From the NCBI GenBank assembly GCA_035553375.1, contig DATNCY010000375.1, forward strand, positions 54,207 through 118,206: 64,000 nucleotides of DNA, read 5' to 3'. Below, one piece after another: positions 40,309 to 48,811 of the stretch (positions within the stretch are counted from its first letter, which is position 1; every line of letters begins with the position of its first letter). Below the pieces are notes generated by a model. The model was not told where the DNA came from and made no database searches. It was given only the letters and a program-made list of their open reading frames with translations. The position numbers were made by a program, and so were the translations under genes. This stretch comes from JAJPHU01 sp035553375. GTDB lineage: Bacteria > Planctomycetota > Planctomycetia > Gemmatales > Gemmataceae.

Positions 40309-41826
40309 ATGTACAGTTTCCTGTTCTTGACGACGATGATTGCGACCGCCAACAGCGCCGGCCAAGTGCAAACGCCACCGACGCAGGAGCGGCTGATACC
40401 CATTCCCCAGAGCGCAGCGCTACCTTACATTGTTGACAAGCCTCCCACACCTCAACCCTCTCCCTCAACGGGAGGAGCGAGCAGCGTAAGGGCGTCGAAG
40501 CCGGACGCGATCTTGCAATGGAACGCCGCCGCCTTGAAGGCGATCCAGACCGAGCGGACACCGCCGCCGCGCGCGGCGCGAAACCTGGCGATGGTCCACG
40601 CCGCCATCTACGACGCCGTGATTGCCCTCGACCGAACGTATCGCCCTTATCGAGTCGATGCACGGGTGCAGGGTGTGGCCTCCGCCGAGGTAGCGGCGGC
40701 CATTGCCGCCCACCGCGTCCTTCTCGAACTTTATCCACGTCAGGCGGAGTCGTGCGACGCCGCGCTCGATGCGTGTCTGGATAGCGTACCGGATGGCCCC
40801 GCCAAGGTTGGCGGGGTCGCGCTGGGCCAGCATGTCGCGGAGAAAATCCTGGCCTGGCGCGCCAACGATGGCGCGAACCGCCGTGTCGAATACACACCGC
40901 GTTTCACTCCAGGCTTGTGGCGACCAACACCGCCCGGTAATCGGCAAGCGCTCCTGCCGCAATGGCGTTACCTCACGCCCTTCGCCCTCCCCAGCACGGC
41001 TCGCTTTATTCCCGCCACGCCTCCTCCTCTGACCAGTGCCGCGTACACCGAGGCGTTCGGCGAGGTCAAGGCGTTGGGCCGGCGAACCGGCAGCAAGCGA
41101 ACGGACGAGCAAACCCTCATCGCCTTGTTCTGGGATGACGGCGAAGGCACTATCACGCCGCCGGGTCACTGGAACCAGATCGCGCAAATCGTCTCGCGCC
41201 AGCGTGGGCTGAGCCTGGCCGAGAATGCTCGCCTGTTCGCGTTGCTCAACATCAGCATGGCCGACGCCGCCATCGTGTGCTGGGAGGGCAAGTTCGGTTA
41301 CAGCTATTGGCGACCCGTCACGGCCATCCACGAGGCCGACCGCGATGAGAACCCCGACACGACACCGGATCGCGCCTGGGAATCGCTGCTGACGACGCCG
41401 CCGTTTCCGTCCTACGCTTCGGGACACAGCACCTTCAGCGGGGCCGCAGCAGCGGCTCTGTCGAATTTCTTCGGTGAGGATGCCCTTCCCTTCCGCATCG
41501 GTTCCGATGGTGCGCCGCGCGTCACGCGCTCTTTCCCCGGCTTCTGGGCGGCGGCGGAGGAAGCGGGCCGCAGCCGGATTTATGGGGGCATCCATTACGA
41601 GTTCGACAATCAGGAAGGTCTGCGCACTGGCCGCGATCTCGCCGATTACATCGCTCGTCACTTCTTGCGGCCGGTGCGAGAGCATGCCCTGACCTCCTCC
41701 CCCCAACCCTCTTCCCCTGAAGGGGGAGAGGGCAGGGTGAGGGGGGTGGCACAGCGTCGTCACTTTTCTGCCGATCTTGCCGACCGGCAGCGCGGCGAAG
41801 CACGCCAGGCGGCACGCGGTCGCTAA
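40309..41826 (+). CDS. Vanadium-dependent haloperoxidase/PAP2-family enzyme
   Basis: A 505-aa protein with an N-terminal signal-like segment (MYSFLFLTTMIATANSAG). The core matches bacterial vanadium haloperoxidases: GYSYWRPVTAIHEADRDENP, PSYASGHSTFSGAAAAALSN (phosphate/vanadate-binding His region) and GRSRIYGGIHYEFDNQEG. It should be extracytoplasmic and either oxidise halides with peroxide or hydrolyse phosphate. Its ends carry REP-like inserts: the N-terminal TPQPSPSTGGASSVRAS and the C-terminal TSSPQPSSPEGGEGRVRG are encoded by GC-rich palindromic repeats (CCTCAACCCTCTCCCT and similar). The remaining C-terminal tail is unconserved-looking. Confidence 0.85.
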   Translation: MYSFLFLTTMIATANSAGQVQTPPTQERLIPIPQSAALPYIVDKPPTPQPSPSTGGASSVRASKPDAILQWNAAALKAIQTERTPPPRAARNLAMVHAAIYDAVIALDRTYRPYRVDARVQGVASAEVAAAIAAHRVLLELYPRQAESCDAALDACLDSVPDGPAKVGGVALGQHVAEKILAWRANDGANRRVEYTPRFTPGLWRPTPPGNRQALLPQWRYLTPFALPSTARFIPATPPPLTSAAYTEAFGEVKALGRRTGSKRTDEQTLIALFWDDGEGTITPPGHWNQIAQIVSRQRGLSLAENARLFALLNISMADAAIVCWEGKFGYSYWRPVTAIHEADRDENPDTTPDRAWESLLTTPPFPSYASGHSTFSGAAAAALSNFFGEDALPFRIGSDGAPRVTRSFPGFWAAAEEAGRSRIYGGIHYEFDNQEGLRTGRDLADYIARHFLRPVREHALTSSPQPSSPEGGEGRVRGVAQRRHFSADLADRQRGEARQAARGR

Positions 41827-41877
41827 TCCCCTGAGGCGTTCTCGGACGAAAGGAAGGAGGGGGAGACCAATCATCGC

Positions 41878-41943
41878 GGCGAATGGCCGGCGTGAGCCGG
41901 CTGGTTCTCGTCACCACCAGCCGGCTCACGCCGGCCGTTCGCC
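41878..41943. repeat. 28-bp palindrome, family P3
   Basis: Arms 41878-41905 and 41916-41943, carrying GGCGTGAGCCGGCTGGT, with one near-match position. It lies between the haloperoxidase and branching enzyme genes, both on the plus strand. Closely related to 43918-43986. Confidence 0.85.
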
Positions 41944-41960
41944 ATTAACGAGAACGCTCC

Positions 41961-43904
41961 ATGATCGAGAAACTGCATGTGCCCGCGACCCTGGTTCTCC
42001 AGGGTGAGACCCTGCTGACGGAGCAGGATCTCTACTTGTTCAACGAAGGCAATCATCATCGGTTGTATCAAAAGCTCGGCGCCCATCCCTGCACACGCAA
42101 GGGGATTGCGGGCACTCACTTCGCCGTGTGGGCGCCGGCCGCCGAGCGCGTCTCCGTCATGGGCGATTTCAACGGTTGGACCAAGGGTAGGCATCCGCTG
42201 CACCCGCGCGGTCAGTCCGGTATCTGGAGCGGTTTTCTACCGGGTATCCGCGTCGGCACCGCCTACAAGTATCACATCGTCTCGCGCTACAATGGCTACC
42301 ACGTCGATAAAAGCGATCCCTTCGCCTTCTATCAGGAAGTGCCGTCACGCACCGCGTCGATCGTGTGGGATCTCGATTACATCTGGCGCGATCAAGCCTG
42401 GATGAATCAGCGTCGCCATCACAACAGCCTGCAAGCACCGATGTCGATTTACGAAATGCATCTCGGCTCATGGATGCGTGAAGATCATAATCGCCCGCTG
42501 ATGTACCGGGAGATTGCGCCGCGTTTGGCCGACTATGTGCAGCAAATGGGCTTCACGCACGTCGAGTTCATGCCGTTGACGGAACACCCCTTTTACGGTT
42601 CGTGGGGTTATCAAACGACCGGCTATTTCGCGCCAACGAGTCGCTACGGCACGCCGCAGGATTTGATGGCCCTTATCGACTACCTGCACCAGCGCGGCAT
42701 CGGCGTCATCCTCGATTGGGTGCCCTCGCACTTCCCCAGCGATGAACACGGTCTCGGCTATTTCGATGGCACGCATCTGTTTGAACACGCCAATCCGCAG
42801 CTCGGTTATCATCCCGATTGGAATAGCCTGATCTTCAACTACGAGCGCCATGAGGTACGCAGCTTCTTGTTGTCGAGCGCCCTGTTCTGGCTGGATCACT
42901 ACCACATTGATGGACTGCGTGTGGATGCGGTGGCGTCGATGCTGTACCTCGATTACTCGCGCAAGGCCGGCGAGTGGGTGCCCAATGTGTACGGCGGCAA
43001 TGAGAATCTCGCGGCCATCTACTTCCTGCGTCGTTTCAACGAGTCCGTGTATCGCAATTATCCGGATGTGCAGACCATCGCCGAGGAATCGACGGCGTGG
43101 CCGATGGTGTCGCGGCCAACGCATCTGGGCGGCCTGGGTTTCGGCCTGAAATGGGACATGGGCTGGATGCACGACACCCTGAGTTACCTGGGGCGCGATC
43201 CCATCCACCGGCAGTATCATCACAATGAATTGCTGTTCCGCATGCTTTACGCGTTCTCGGAAAACTACACGCTGCCGCTGTCGCACGATGAAGTCGTTCA
43301 TGGCAAGGGGTCGCTTCTGTCCCGCATGCCCGGCGACGATTGGCAGAAGTTCGCCAATCTCCGTTTGTTGTTCGGCTATATGTTCGGCCAGCCGGGCAAG
43401 AAACTTCTCTTCATGGGCGGCGAATGGGGACAAGGCCGCGAATGGGACCACGAGACGAGTTTGGATTGGCACCAACTCGAACATCCCCTCCATGCGGGAG
43501 TGCAAAAGTGGGTGGCCGATCTCAATCGCGTCTATCGAACGGAGCCGGCGCTGCACGAACAGGACTGCAAACCGCAAGGCTTCGAGTGGATCGACTGCAA
43601 CGACTCGTCCGCCTGCGCCATCAGCTTCCTTCGCAAAGGCGTTACTGTCGGTGAGCGTATCCTTGTCCTGTGTAATTTCACACCGATTCCCCGGCTGGAT
43701 TATCAAGTCGGGGTGCCATTCGGTGGTTTCTGGCAAGAGTTGCTCAACAGCGATGCGACGGCCTACGGCGGCAGCGGTGTCGGTAATCTCGGCGGTATTG
43801 AGGCCGCGCCGGTATCGTGGCACGGTCAGCCCTGGTCGCTGACATTGGCCCTACCGCCGCTGGGCGTCGTATTCCTCAAGGGTACGCCGTCCTCTCACGC
43901 ATGA
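41961..43904 (+). CDS. glgB: 1,4-alpha-glucan branching enzyme
   Basis: A 647-aa GH13 enzyme that introduces alpha-1,6 branches into glycogen. CBM48 at about residues 50-145 (FAVWAPAAERVSVMGDFNGW), catalytic barrel about 160-540 with Asp322 (DGLRVDAVASM), Glu375 (TIAEEST) and Asp443 (LSHDEVVHGK). The N-terminus is shorter than in E. coli GlgB (728 aa), lacking the extra N1 module. No other glycogen gene is in the window. It is flanked by two related P3 palindromes that probably terminate transcription on both sides. Confidence 0.93.
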   Translation: MIEKLHVPATLVLQGETLLTEQDLYLFNEGNHHRLYQKLGAHPCTRKGIAGTHFAVWAPAAERVSVMGDFNGWTKGRHPLHPRGQSGIWSGFLPGIRVGTAYKYHIVSRYNGYHVDKSDPFAFYQEVPSRTASIVWDLDYIWRDQAWMNQRRHHNSLQAPMSIYEMHLGSWMREDHNRPLMYREIAPRLADYVQQMGFTHVEFMPLTEHPFYGSWGYQTTGYFAPTSRYGTPQDLMALIDYLHQRGIGVILDWVPSHFPSDEHGLGYFDGTHLFEHANPQLGYHPDWNSLIFNYERHEVRSFLLSSALFWLDHYHIDGLRVDAVASMLYLDYSRKAGEWVPNVYGGNENLAAIYFLRRFNESVYRNYPDVQTIAEESTAWPMVSRPTHLGGLGFGLKWDMGWMHDTLSYLGRDPIHRQYHHNELLFRMLYAFSENYTLPLSHDEVVHGKGSLLSRMPGDDWQKFANLRLLFGYMFGQPGKKLLFMGGEWGQGREWDHETSLDWHQLEHPLHAGVQKWVADLNRVYRTEPALHEQDCKPQGFEWIDCNDSSACAISFLRKGVTVGERILVLCNFTPIPRLDYQVGVPFGGFWQELLNSDATAYGGSGVGNLGGIEAAPVSWHGQPWSLTLALPPLGVVFLKGTPSSHA

Positions 43905-43917
43905 TCCGGCCACTTGT

Positions 43918-43986
43918 TGGCGAACGGCCGACGTAAGCCAGCTGGTGGGCACCCCTTACCAGCCGGCTTACGCCGGCCGTTCGCCA
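43918..43986. terminator. 29-bp palindrome, family P3, between convergent genes
   Basis: Arms 43918-43946 and 43958-43986 with two or three mismatches, containing AGCCGGCTTACGCCGGCCG. It separates the convergent glgB and MFS genes, so it can terminate both. Confidence 0.85.
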
Positions 43987-44007
43987 TTTCGTTAGGGCTT
44001 CTTACGG

Positions 44008-45162
44008 TCATGGCGTCATCAACCCCAGCACCAGGGTCACGGCCGTGAGCAGCAGGGCCAGGAAAATTGGCACGCGCAGCGTTTGCAAAGGTTGCCGTGT
44101 CCGAAGCGTGAGAACCGGCGACAGCAGCAGGCTACCGAGAGAACCGGCGGCGAACACAATGCCGTAAGCCAGCCCTTGCTCGGCGGGAGCAACATAGCGG
44201 AAGATCATCGCCAGCAACGTCGGAAAGACTGGCCCCAGCAACAAGCCCAGCAGAATAAGGCCGCCGCGCGGCCGTCCGCGATGACTTGCTCCCGCCAGGT
44301 TGCCGATCACCACCGCCGCCATCAGCGGCGGAAGCACAACGATCCAACGATCCCACGTCTCCGAGAGAATGTCCGTGTGCCGCCCCACGGCAACCAGCAG
44401 ACGCGAAGCCAGGAAACCAATCCAGAAGCCGGTCAGAAGGCCACCCGCCTCGCGCTCGTCCTGATTACGCTCGGTTAACAAGGTCAGCGTCCACAGACTG
44501 ATGGACGCCTCCAGCGGAGCGTAAACGAAGAAGACGAGCGCGGCCAACCAACTCGATGGTTCGGAGAACAGCGCTGCCGAATCGCCCGGATGATCGGCGA
44601 TCTGCCAGTGTTCGGCATGGGGAAACACCGCGAGAAACGCGGGCACCAGCGCCAGCAGAGCGAACGCGCCAAGGGTACGGCGCAGCCCTACACGGTCGAG
44701 CAAAATGTCCGCGAGTACGGGCGTCAGCAGCGCGCCCAGGGCGATGAAGACGAAACCAAGATTAAGCGAAGCCGACGTCTCCACCGGAGAGAAGAAGGCG
44801 CGCGGCATCAACACGATGCTGGCCGTGCTGAGGGCGGCGACGCCGAACGCTGCCAACAGGATCGCCCCGAAAGCGTGCGGATAAGTTGGGCGCAAACTCA
44901 GGCTGACCAGCGCCACGGACAAGACGACGGAACCGGCCATGAGGACGGAGCGAACACCCAGATTGTCCACCAGAACGCCGGACAGCAGCATCAGCGGAAT
45001 CAGGGCGATGTTCAGGGCGATGCGCAAATGGCGAACTTGGCCATCATCCAGTTGCAGCCGTCGCGCCACGGCCAATTTCAAGCTGCCGAACAAAGCCAGG
45101 ATCATGCCGAAGATCAGGGCGCCGCTGATGGTTACCGCCGTCACAAGCTGCATGCTGGACAT
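44008..45162 (-). CDS. MFS-type transporter
   Basis: A 384-aa protein from ATG 45162 (GAGGTGTCC upstream); a start at 45225 would add a hydrophilic 21 residues. Twelve transmembrane helices in two bundles (FGMILALFGSLKLAVARRLQ, RIALNIALIPLMLLSGVLVD, and the C-terminal VFPTLLAMIFRYVAPAEQG). It lacks the GDN motif of sugar permeases but keeps family character. The substrate is unknown. It lies near the B12-binding homologue on the same strand and is convergent with glgB. Confidence 0.8.
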   Translation of the reverse strand: MSSMQLVTAVTISGALIFGMILALFGSLKLAVARRLQLDDGQVRHLRIALNIALIPLMLLSGVLVDNLGVRSVLMAGSVVLSVALVSLSLRPTYPHAFGAILLAAFGVAALSTASIVLMPRAFFSPVETSASLNLGFVFIALGALLTPVLADILLDRVGLRRTLGAFALLALVPAFLAVFPHAEHWQIADHPGDSAALFSEPSSWLAALVFFVYAPLEASISLWTLTLLTERNQDEREAGGLLTGFWIGFLASRLLVAVGRHTDILSETWDRWIVVLPPLMAAVVIGNLAGASHRGRPRGGLILLGLLLGPVFPTLLAMIFRYVAPAEQGLAYGIVFAAGSLGSLLLSPVLTLRTRQPLQTLRVPIFLALLLTAVTLVLGLMTP

Positions 45163-45241
45163 GGACACCTCGATTTCCCCGAGGAGATTCTCGGAAGACT
45201 CCATCCGGTAATTCGTCCGGGACACGCTGTTGTTTACGCAA

Positions 45242-46162
45242 TCAGGAATTCACGCGCTGCCAGCCCGTCCCTTCGTGACCGAAGGTGAACACATTTGGAT
45301 GCAGCAATTCCGCGAGAATTTCCAGCGATTCGACCAGGCGTGGTCCCGGCCGATTGAAGTATTGATTGCCGTCGGCGAGAAAGACGCGGCCGGTGCGCAC
45401 CGCGCGCAAGTTTGGCCATTCCGGTCGGTTCATCAGCACGGGCAGATCGTGTCGCGTCCGCGCGATGTCGAAACCGCACGGTAGAAGCACGAGAATATCG
45501 GGATCGGCCGCACACAGTTGCTCCCAGGTCATCCACGGCGAATGAGCGCCGGCGACGCCGAAGACCGGAACGCCGCCCGCCATCTCGACCAACTCCGGCA
45601 TCCAGTTGCCGGCCGCCATCAGCGGATCGATCCACTCGATACACGTCACGGTCGGTCGCTCGGCGAGATCGCGTGTCCGCTCGGTGATGGCGGACATGCG
45701 TGCCTGGAGACGGCGAATCACCTCCGCGCCGCGTTCGGGAACTTTCAGCGCCTCGGCGACTTGCTCGATGCTCGTCCACACATCGGCCAATCCGTTTGGT
45801 GCCAGCGACACCAATTGCGGACAGGTGCGCAGCCAAGCGCACACGGCCCGCTCCACATCGCGCAGACTGACGGCACACACTTCGCAATGCGATTGCGTGA
45901 CGATCACGTCCGGTTCGAGATCGCGCAGTTTCTCGCCATCGACGCGGTAAACGGACAATCCTTCCTGCACGATCGCCTTGACACGCTGATCGATCTGATA
46001 GCTGGTGCCGTCGGGATCGAACTTTGGTTCGGTGCAGATGGGCAGTTGTTTGATCGCTTCGGGATAGTCGCATTCATGCGAACGGCCGACGATCTGGTCC
46101 TCGAAACCGAGGGCGCAGATGATTTCGGTGGCGCTGGCGATGAGGGAGATGATACGCGGCAT
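45242..46162 (-). CDS. BtuF-like cobalamin-binding protein without signal peptide
   Basis: A 306-aa protein with the fold of type III substrate-binding proteins: MPRIISLIASATEIICALGF, DVIVTQSHCEVCAVSLRDVE, and SPWMTWEQLCAADPDILVL. It matches cobalamin-binding BtuF-like proteins. However, the chain starts directly at the mature domain without an export signal, so it would be cytoplasmic. No BtuC or BtuD gene is in the window. It might be a cytoplasmic corrinoid-handling protein or a paralogue with another role. GAGGTTGTCTCG precedes the ATG. Confidence 0.82.
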   Translation of the reverse strand: MPRIISLIASATEIICALGFEDQIVGRSHECDYPEAIKQLPICTEPKFDPDGTSYQIDQRVKAIVQEGLSVYRVDGEKLRDLEPDVIVTQSHCEVCAVSLRDVERAVCAWLRTCPQLVSLAPNGLADVWTSIEQVAEALKVPERGAEVIRRLQARMSAITERTRDLAERPTVTCIEWIDPLMAAGNWMPELVEMAGGVPVFGVAGAHSPWMTWEQLCAADPDILVLLPCGFDIARTRHDLPVLMNRPEWPNLRAVRTGRVFLADGNQYFNRPGPRLVESLEILAELLHPNVFTFGHEGTGWQRVNS

Positions 46163-46183
46163 CGAGACAACCTCGGTTGTGCA

Positions 46184-46483
46184 GTAGTTGCCGCGAGCCG
46201 AGCGGCATTATGAAGTCAAAGTCCGGCTCGGCTCGCCGGACCTACCGCAATCGACAGTAGGTGCCGCGAGCCGAGCGGCACGGTTTGAGTAGGTGCCGCG
46301 AGCCGAGCGGCACTTGTTGAGTCAAAGTCCGGCTCGGCTCGCCGGACCTACCGCTGGTAGGTGCCGCGAGCCGAGCGGCACTTCTTTCCGTCCGGCTCGG
46401 CTCGCCGGACCTACCGCTGGTAGGTGCCGCGAGCCGAGCGGCACTATGAAGTCAAAGTCCGGCTCGGCTCGCCGGACCTACCG
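46184..46483. repeat. BIME/REP-like hairpin cluster (nine half-units)
   Basis: Five copies of GGTGCCGCGAGCCGAGCGGC (unit A, first copy variant at 46184) alternate with four copies of GTCCGGCTCGGCTCGCCGGA (unit B) in the order A-B-A-A-B-A-B-A-B. B is a diverged complement of A, so each pair can form a hairpin. It is intergenic between the B12-binding homologue and pdxH. Confidence 0.9.
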
Positions 46484-46572
46484 CGTTCTGTTTCTAGCTG
46501 TAAGCCGCAAGCGGCCTGCTACCATGATACAAAGATAGGAAAAAGATCAGTCGCTCGCGCAAGGTAAATACA

Positions 46573-47211
46573 ATGACCATCGCTAATATGCGTAAAGAAT
46601 ACATGCGTGGAGGACTCTCGGAAGCGGACGTTGACGCCGATGCGCTCCGTCAGTTTCAGACGTGGTTCGCGCAGGCGTTGACGGCCGAAGTGCCGGAGCC
46701 GAACGCGATGACATTGGCAACAGCGACGCCGGACGGCCAGCCAGCGGCGCGGATCGTTCTGCTCAAGGCGTTCGATGAATCCGGCTTCACGTTTTACACC
46801 AACTACGAAAGCCGCAAGGGCCGCGAGTTAACCGCGAATCCGCGCGCGGCGCTGTTGTTCTTCTGGACGGAACTACAGCGGCAGGTACGCATCGAAGGCA
46901 CGGTCGAGCGTGTGTCGGAGGCGGAGTCCGACGAGTATTTCCGCAGCCGGCCGCTGGGCAGTCGATTGGGCGCATGGGCCTCGCATCAGAGCGAGGTTAT
47001 CGGGGGCCGTGAACTACTGGAAGCGCGTGCGCGGGAGTTGGCCGAGCGTTTCGCGGAGGGCGAGGTGCCGCGTCCGCCGTTCTGGGGCGGCTTCCGCGTT
47101 CGACCGCTGGCGATCGAGTTCTGGCAGGGCCGGCCCGACCGCCTACACGATCGGCTGCGCTATCAGCGTGTGCAGCCGGTCGGCTGGCGCATCGAGCGTC
47201 TCTCGCCGTAA
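46573..47211 (+). CDS. pdxH: Pyridoxamine 5'-phosphate oxidase
   Basis: A 212-aa FMN enzyme that oxidises PNP/PMP to pyridoxal 5'-phosphate, the salvage/final step of vitamin B6 synthesis. Typical features are MRKEYMRGGLSEADVDADAL, FYTNYESRKGRELTANPRAA, EGTVERVSEAESDEYFRSRP, and the C-terminal EFWQGRPDRLHDRLRY with the conserved Arg and Trp. Length matches E. coli PdxH (218 aa). Cytoplasmic. It stands alone between the hairpin cluster and the HEAT gene. Confidence 0.95.
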   Translation: MTIANMRKEYMRGGLSEADVDADALRQFQTWFAQALTAEVPEPNAMTLATATPDGQPAARIVLLKAFDESGFTFYTNYESRKGRELTANPRAALLFFWTELQRQVRIEGTVERVSEAESDEYFRSRPLGSRLGAWASHQSEVIGGRELLEARARELAERFAEGEVPRPPFWGGFRVRPLAIEFWQGRPDRLHDRLRYQRVQPVGWRIERLSP

Positions 47212-47314
47212 TATGTTGATATGCGGATATGATTTTTGCGCTTGCATCCTTCGGGCGTTCGTGGTCACACTGTAAGGAGGGAAGAGTACCGATCGCCCAG
47301 AGGAGGGTTTCTCC

Positions 47315-48751
47315 ATGCGTCGTCTCTTCACATTGGGAGTGATTTTGGCGTCCGCGAGTCTGTGCTTCGCGGCCCCCGGAGAACAGAAACCCGCCACCAT
47401 CACCGATCTCATCCGGCAGCTTTCGAGCAACGATTTCCACGTCCGCCAGCACGCCGCCAAGCAGTTGGGCAACCTCGGTCTGGCCGCCCGCGATGCCGTA
47501 CCGGCGCTGGCTAAGGCACTACACGATAACTTCGGCGAAGTGCGTACCAGCGCGGCCAAGGCGCTGGGGCAAATCGGCACGCCGGCTGTGGAGGAACTGG
47601 TCAAGGCGTTGAAGGATCGCGATGCCGGCATCCGCACGCGGGCGGCGCAAGCGTTGGGGCAGGCCGGTCCCGATGCGAAGGCGGCCGTGCCGGCGCTTAT
47701 CGAAGCGCTCAAGGATAAACATTCAGACGTGCGTGTAGCTGCGGTCGATGCGTTGGGCGAGATGGGGGCCGATGGCAAAGAAGCAGCCTCCAACCTGGCT
47801 CGACTGTTCCACGATCCCAGCGGCCGCGTCCGCGAGCATGTGCGGGCGGCGCTGGCCGCGATAGGGCCGGCCGCTGTTGAGCCGTTGTGCGATGCGCTGG
47901 GCGACGACAAAGTCGAGGTGCGTCTGGATGCGATCAAGACCATTATGCTGTTCGGTTCGCAAGCGAAGAAAGCGGTACCGGCACTGCGGCACGCCATGAA
48001 GGATGAAGATTATCGCATTCGCGCTGCGGCAGCCGAAGCGCTGGGTAAGATGGAACTCGATGCAGCGGATGCTGTGCCTGAACTGCTCGTCGCCCTACGG
48101 GACAAAAATCGCTTGGTCCATGACAAAGTGGTCGGTGCCCTGATACTGATGACGATGGCAGGAGTACCGGATCTCCTCGTCAAAGTCCGTCAAGCGGAAA
48201 ATAAAAATGTCTGGCTGGCTCCGATGCTCCAAGGCAATCCAGTCGTTCAAGCTGTTAATCCGCTGACACCTCTGCTCAAGGCCTTGACGAGCAAGGATCC
48301 TCAGCTACGAGGCAAAGCCGCGCTTGCCTTGGGGAGTCTGGGCCCGAAAGCATCTCCAGCTCTCCCCGTCCTGACCAAAACCCTCGCGGACAAGGATGTC
48401 CAAGTCCGCCTGAGTGTGGCGATGGCCATCGCTCGCATCCAACGTTCAAAAGTGGAAGTCAACCTCGCCGTGCGACGAGTCCTGCGCGAAATGAAGGATC
48501 AGATAGATGATTTTCGACGACTTCAAACCCTGGCAGTCCAGAATGATCCGGCCACGCAGGCGAAGGTACGGCAGTTCGTCCTGATGTACGTTATGTTCAA
48601 GGCCACGATGCGGGGGCAGTCTGCGGGGCCTATGATGCAGGCTCTTGAGAAAAACATGGAGCACAGTCTCCAACTCCTTCCAGAGGAAGCCGTGCCTGCC
48701 CTGGTGGATGCGGTGAAATACGTGACGGCCAATCTGATTGGCGACTGTTGA
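47315..48751 (+). CDS. HEAT-repeat protein, N-terminal part (before in-frame TGA)
   Basis: A 478-aa frame with a signal peptide (MRRLFTLGVILASASLCFAA) followed by about nine HEAT repeats, e.g. AVPALAKALHDNFGEVRTSA and AVPALIEALKDKHSDVRVAA. The frame stops at TGA 48749-48751, but the same reading frame stays open without a break into the downstream ORF (PADSLSSKLTSLVQATKNPE), so the real gene probably continues to 49945. It is exported by its signal. HEAT arrays are protein-protein interaction scaffolds. The stop is probably a nonsense mutation, possibly from CGA. Confidence 0.85.
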   Translation: MRRLFTLGVILASASLCFAAPGEQKPATITDLIRQLSSNDFHVRQHAAKQLGNLGLAARDAVPALAKALHDNFGEVRTSAAKALGQIGTPAVEELVKALKDRDAGIRTRAAQALGQAGPDAKAAVPALIEALKDKHSDVRVAAVDALGEMGADGKEAASNLARLFHDPSGRVREHVRAALAAIGPAAVEPLCDALGDDKVEVRLDAIKTIMLFGSQAKKAVPALRHAMKDEDYRIRAAAAEALGKMELDAADAVPELLVALRDKNRLVHDKVVGALILMTMAGVPDLLVKVRQAENKNVWLAPMLQGNPVVQAVNPLTPLLKALTSKDPQLRGKAALALGSLGPKASPALPVLTKTLADKDVQVRLSVAMAIARIQRSKVEVNLAVRRVLREMKDQIDDFRRLQTLAVQNDPATQAKVRQFVLMYVMFKATMRGQSAGPMMQALEKNMEHSLQLLPEEAVPALVDAVKYVTANLIGDC

Positions 48752-48811
48752 CCGGCCGACTCACTGAGCTCTAAGCTCACTAGCCTGGTTCAGGCTACCA
48801 AGAATCCTGAG

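Noticed and set aside
42468..43823. 451-codon minus-strand frame opposite glgB
   Set aside because: Composition of an antisense shadow; glgB is unambiguous.
46184..46483. CRISPR-like array
   Set aside because: Units are self-complementary hairpins that alternate in orientation, with irregular short gaps and no unique spacers or cas genes.
48749..48751. Selenocysteine at the HEAT-gene TGA
   Set aside because: HEAT repeats have no redox site, no SECIS hairpin was recognised, and a nonsense mutation is simpler.
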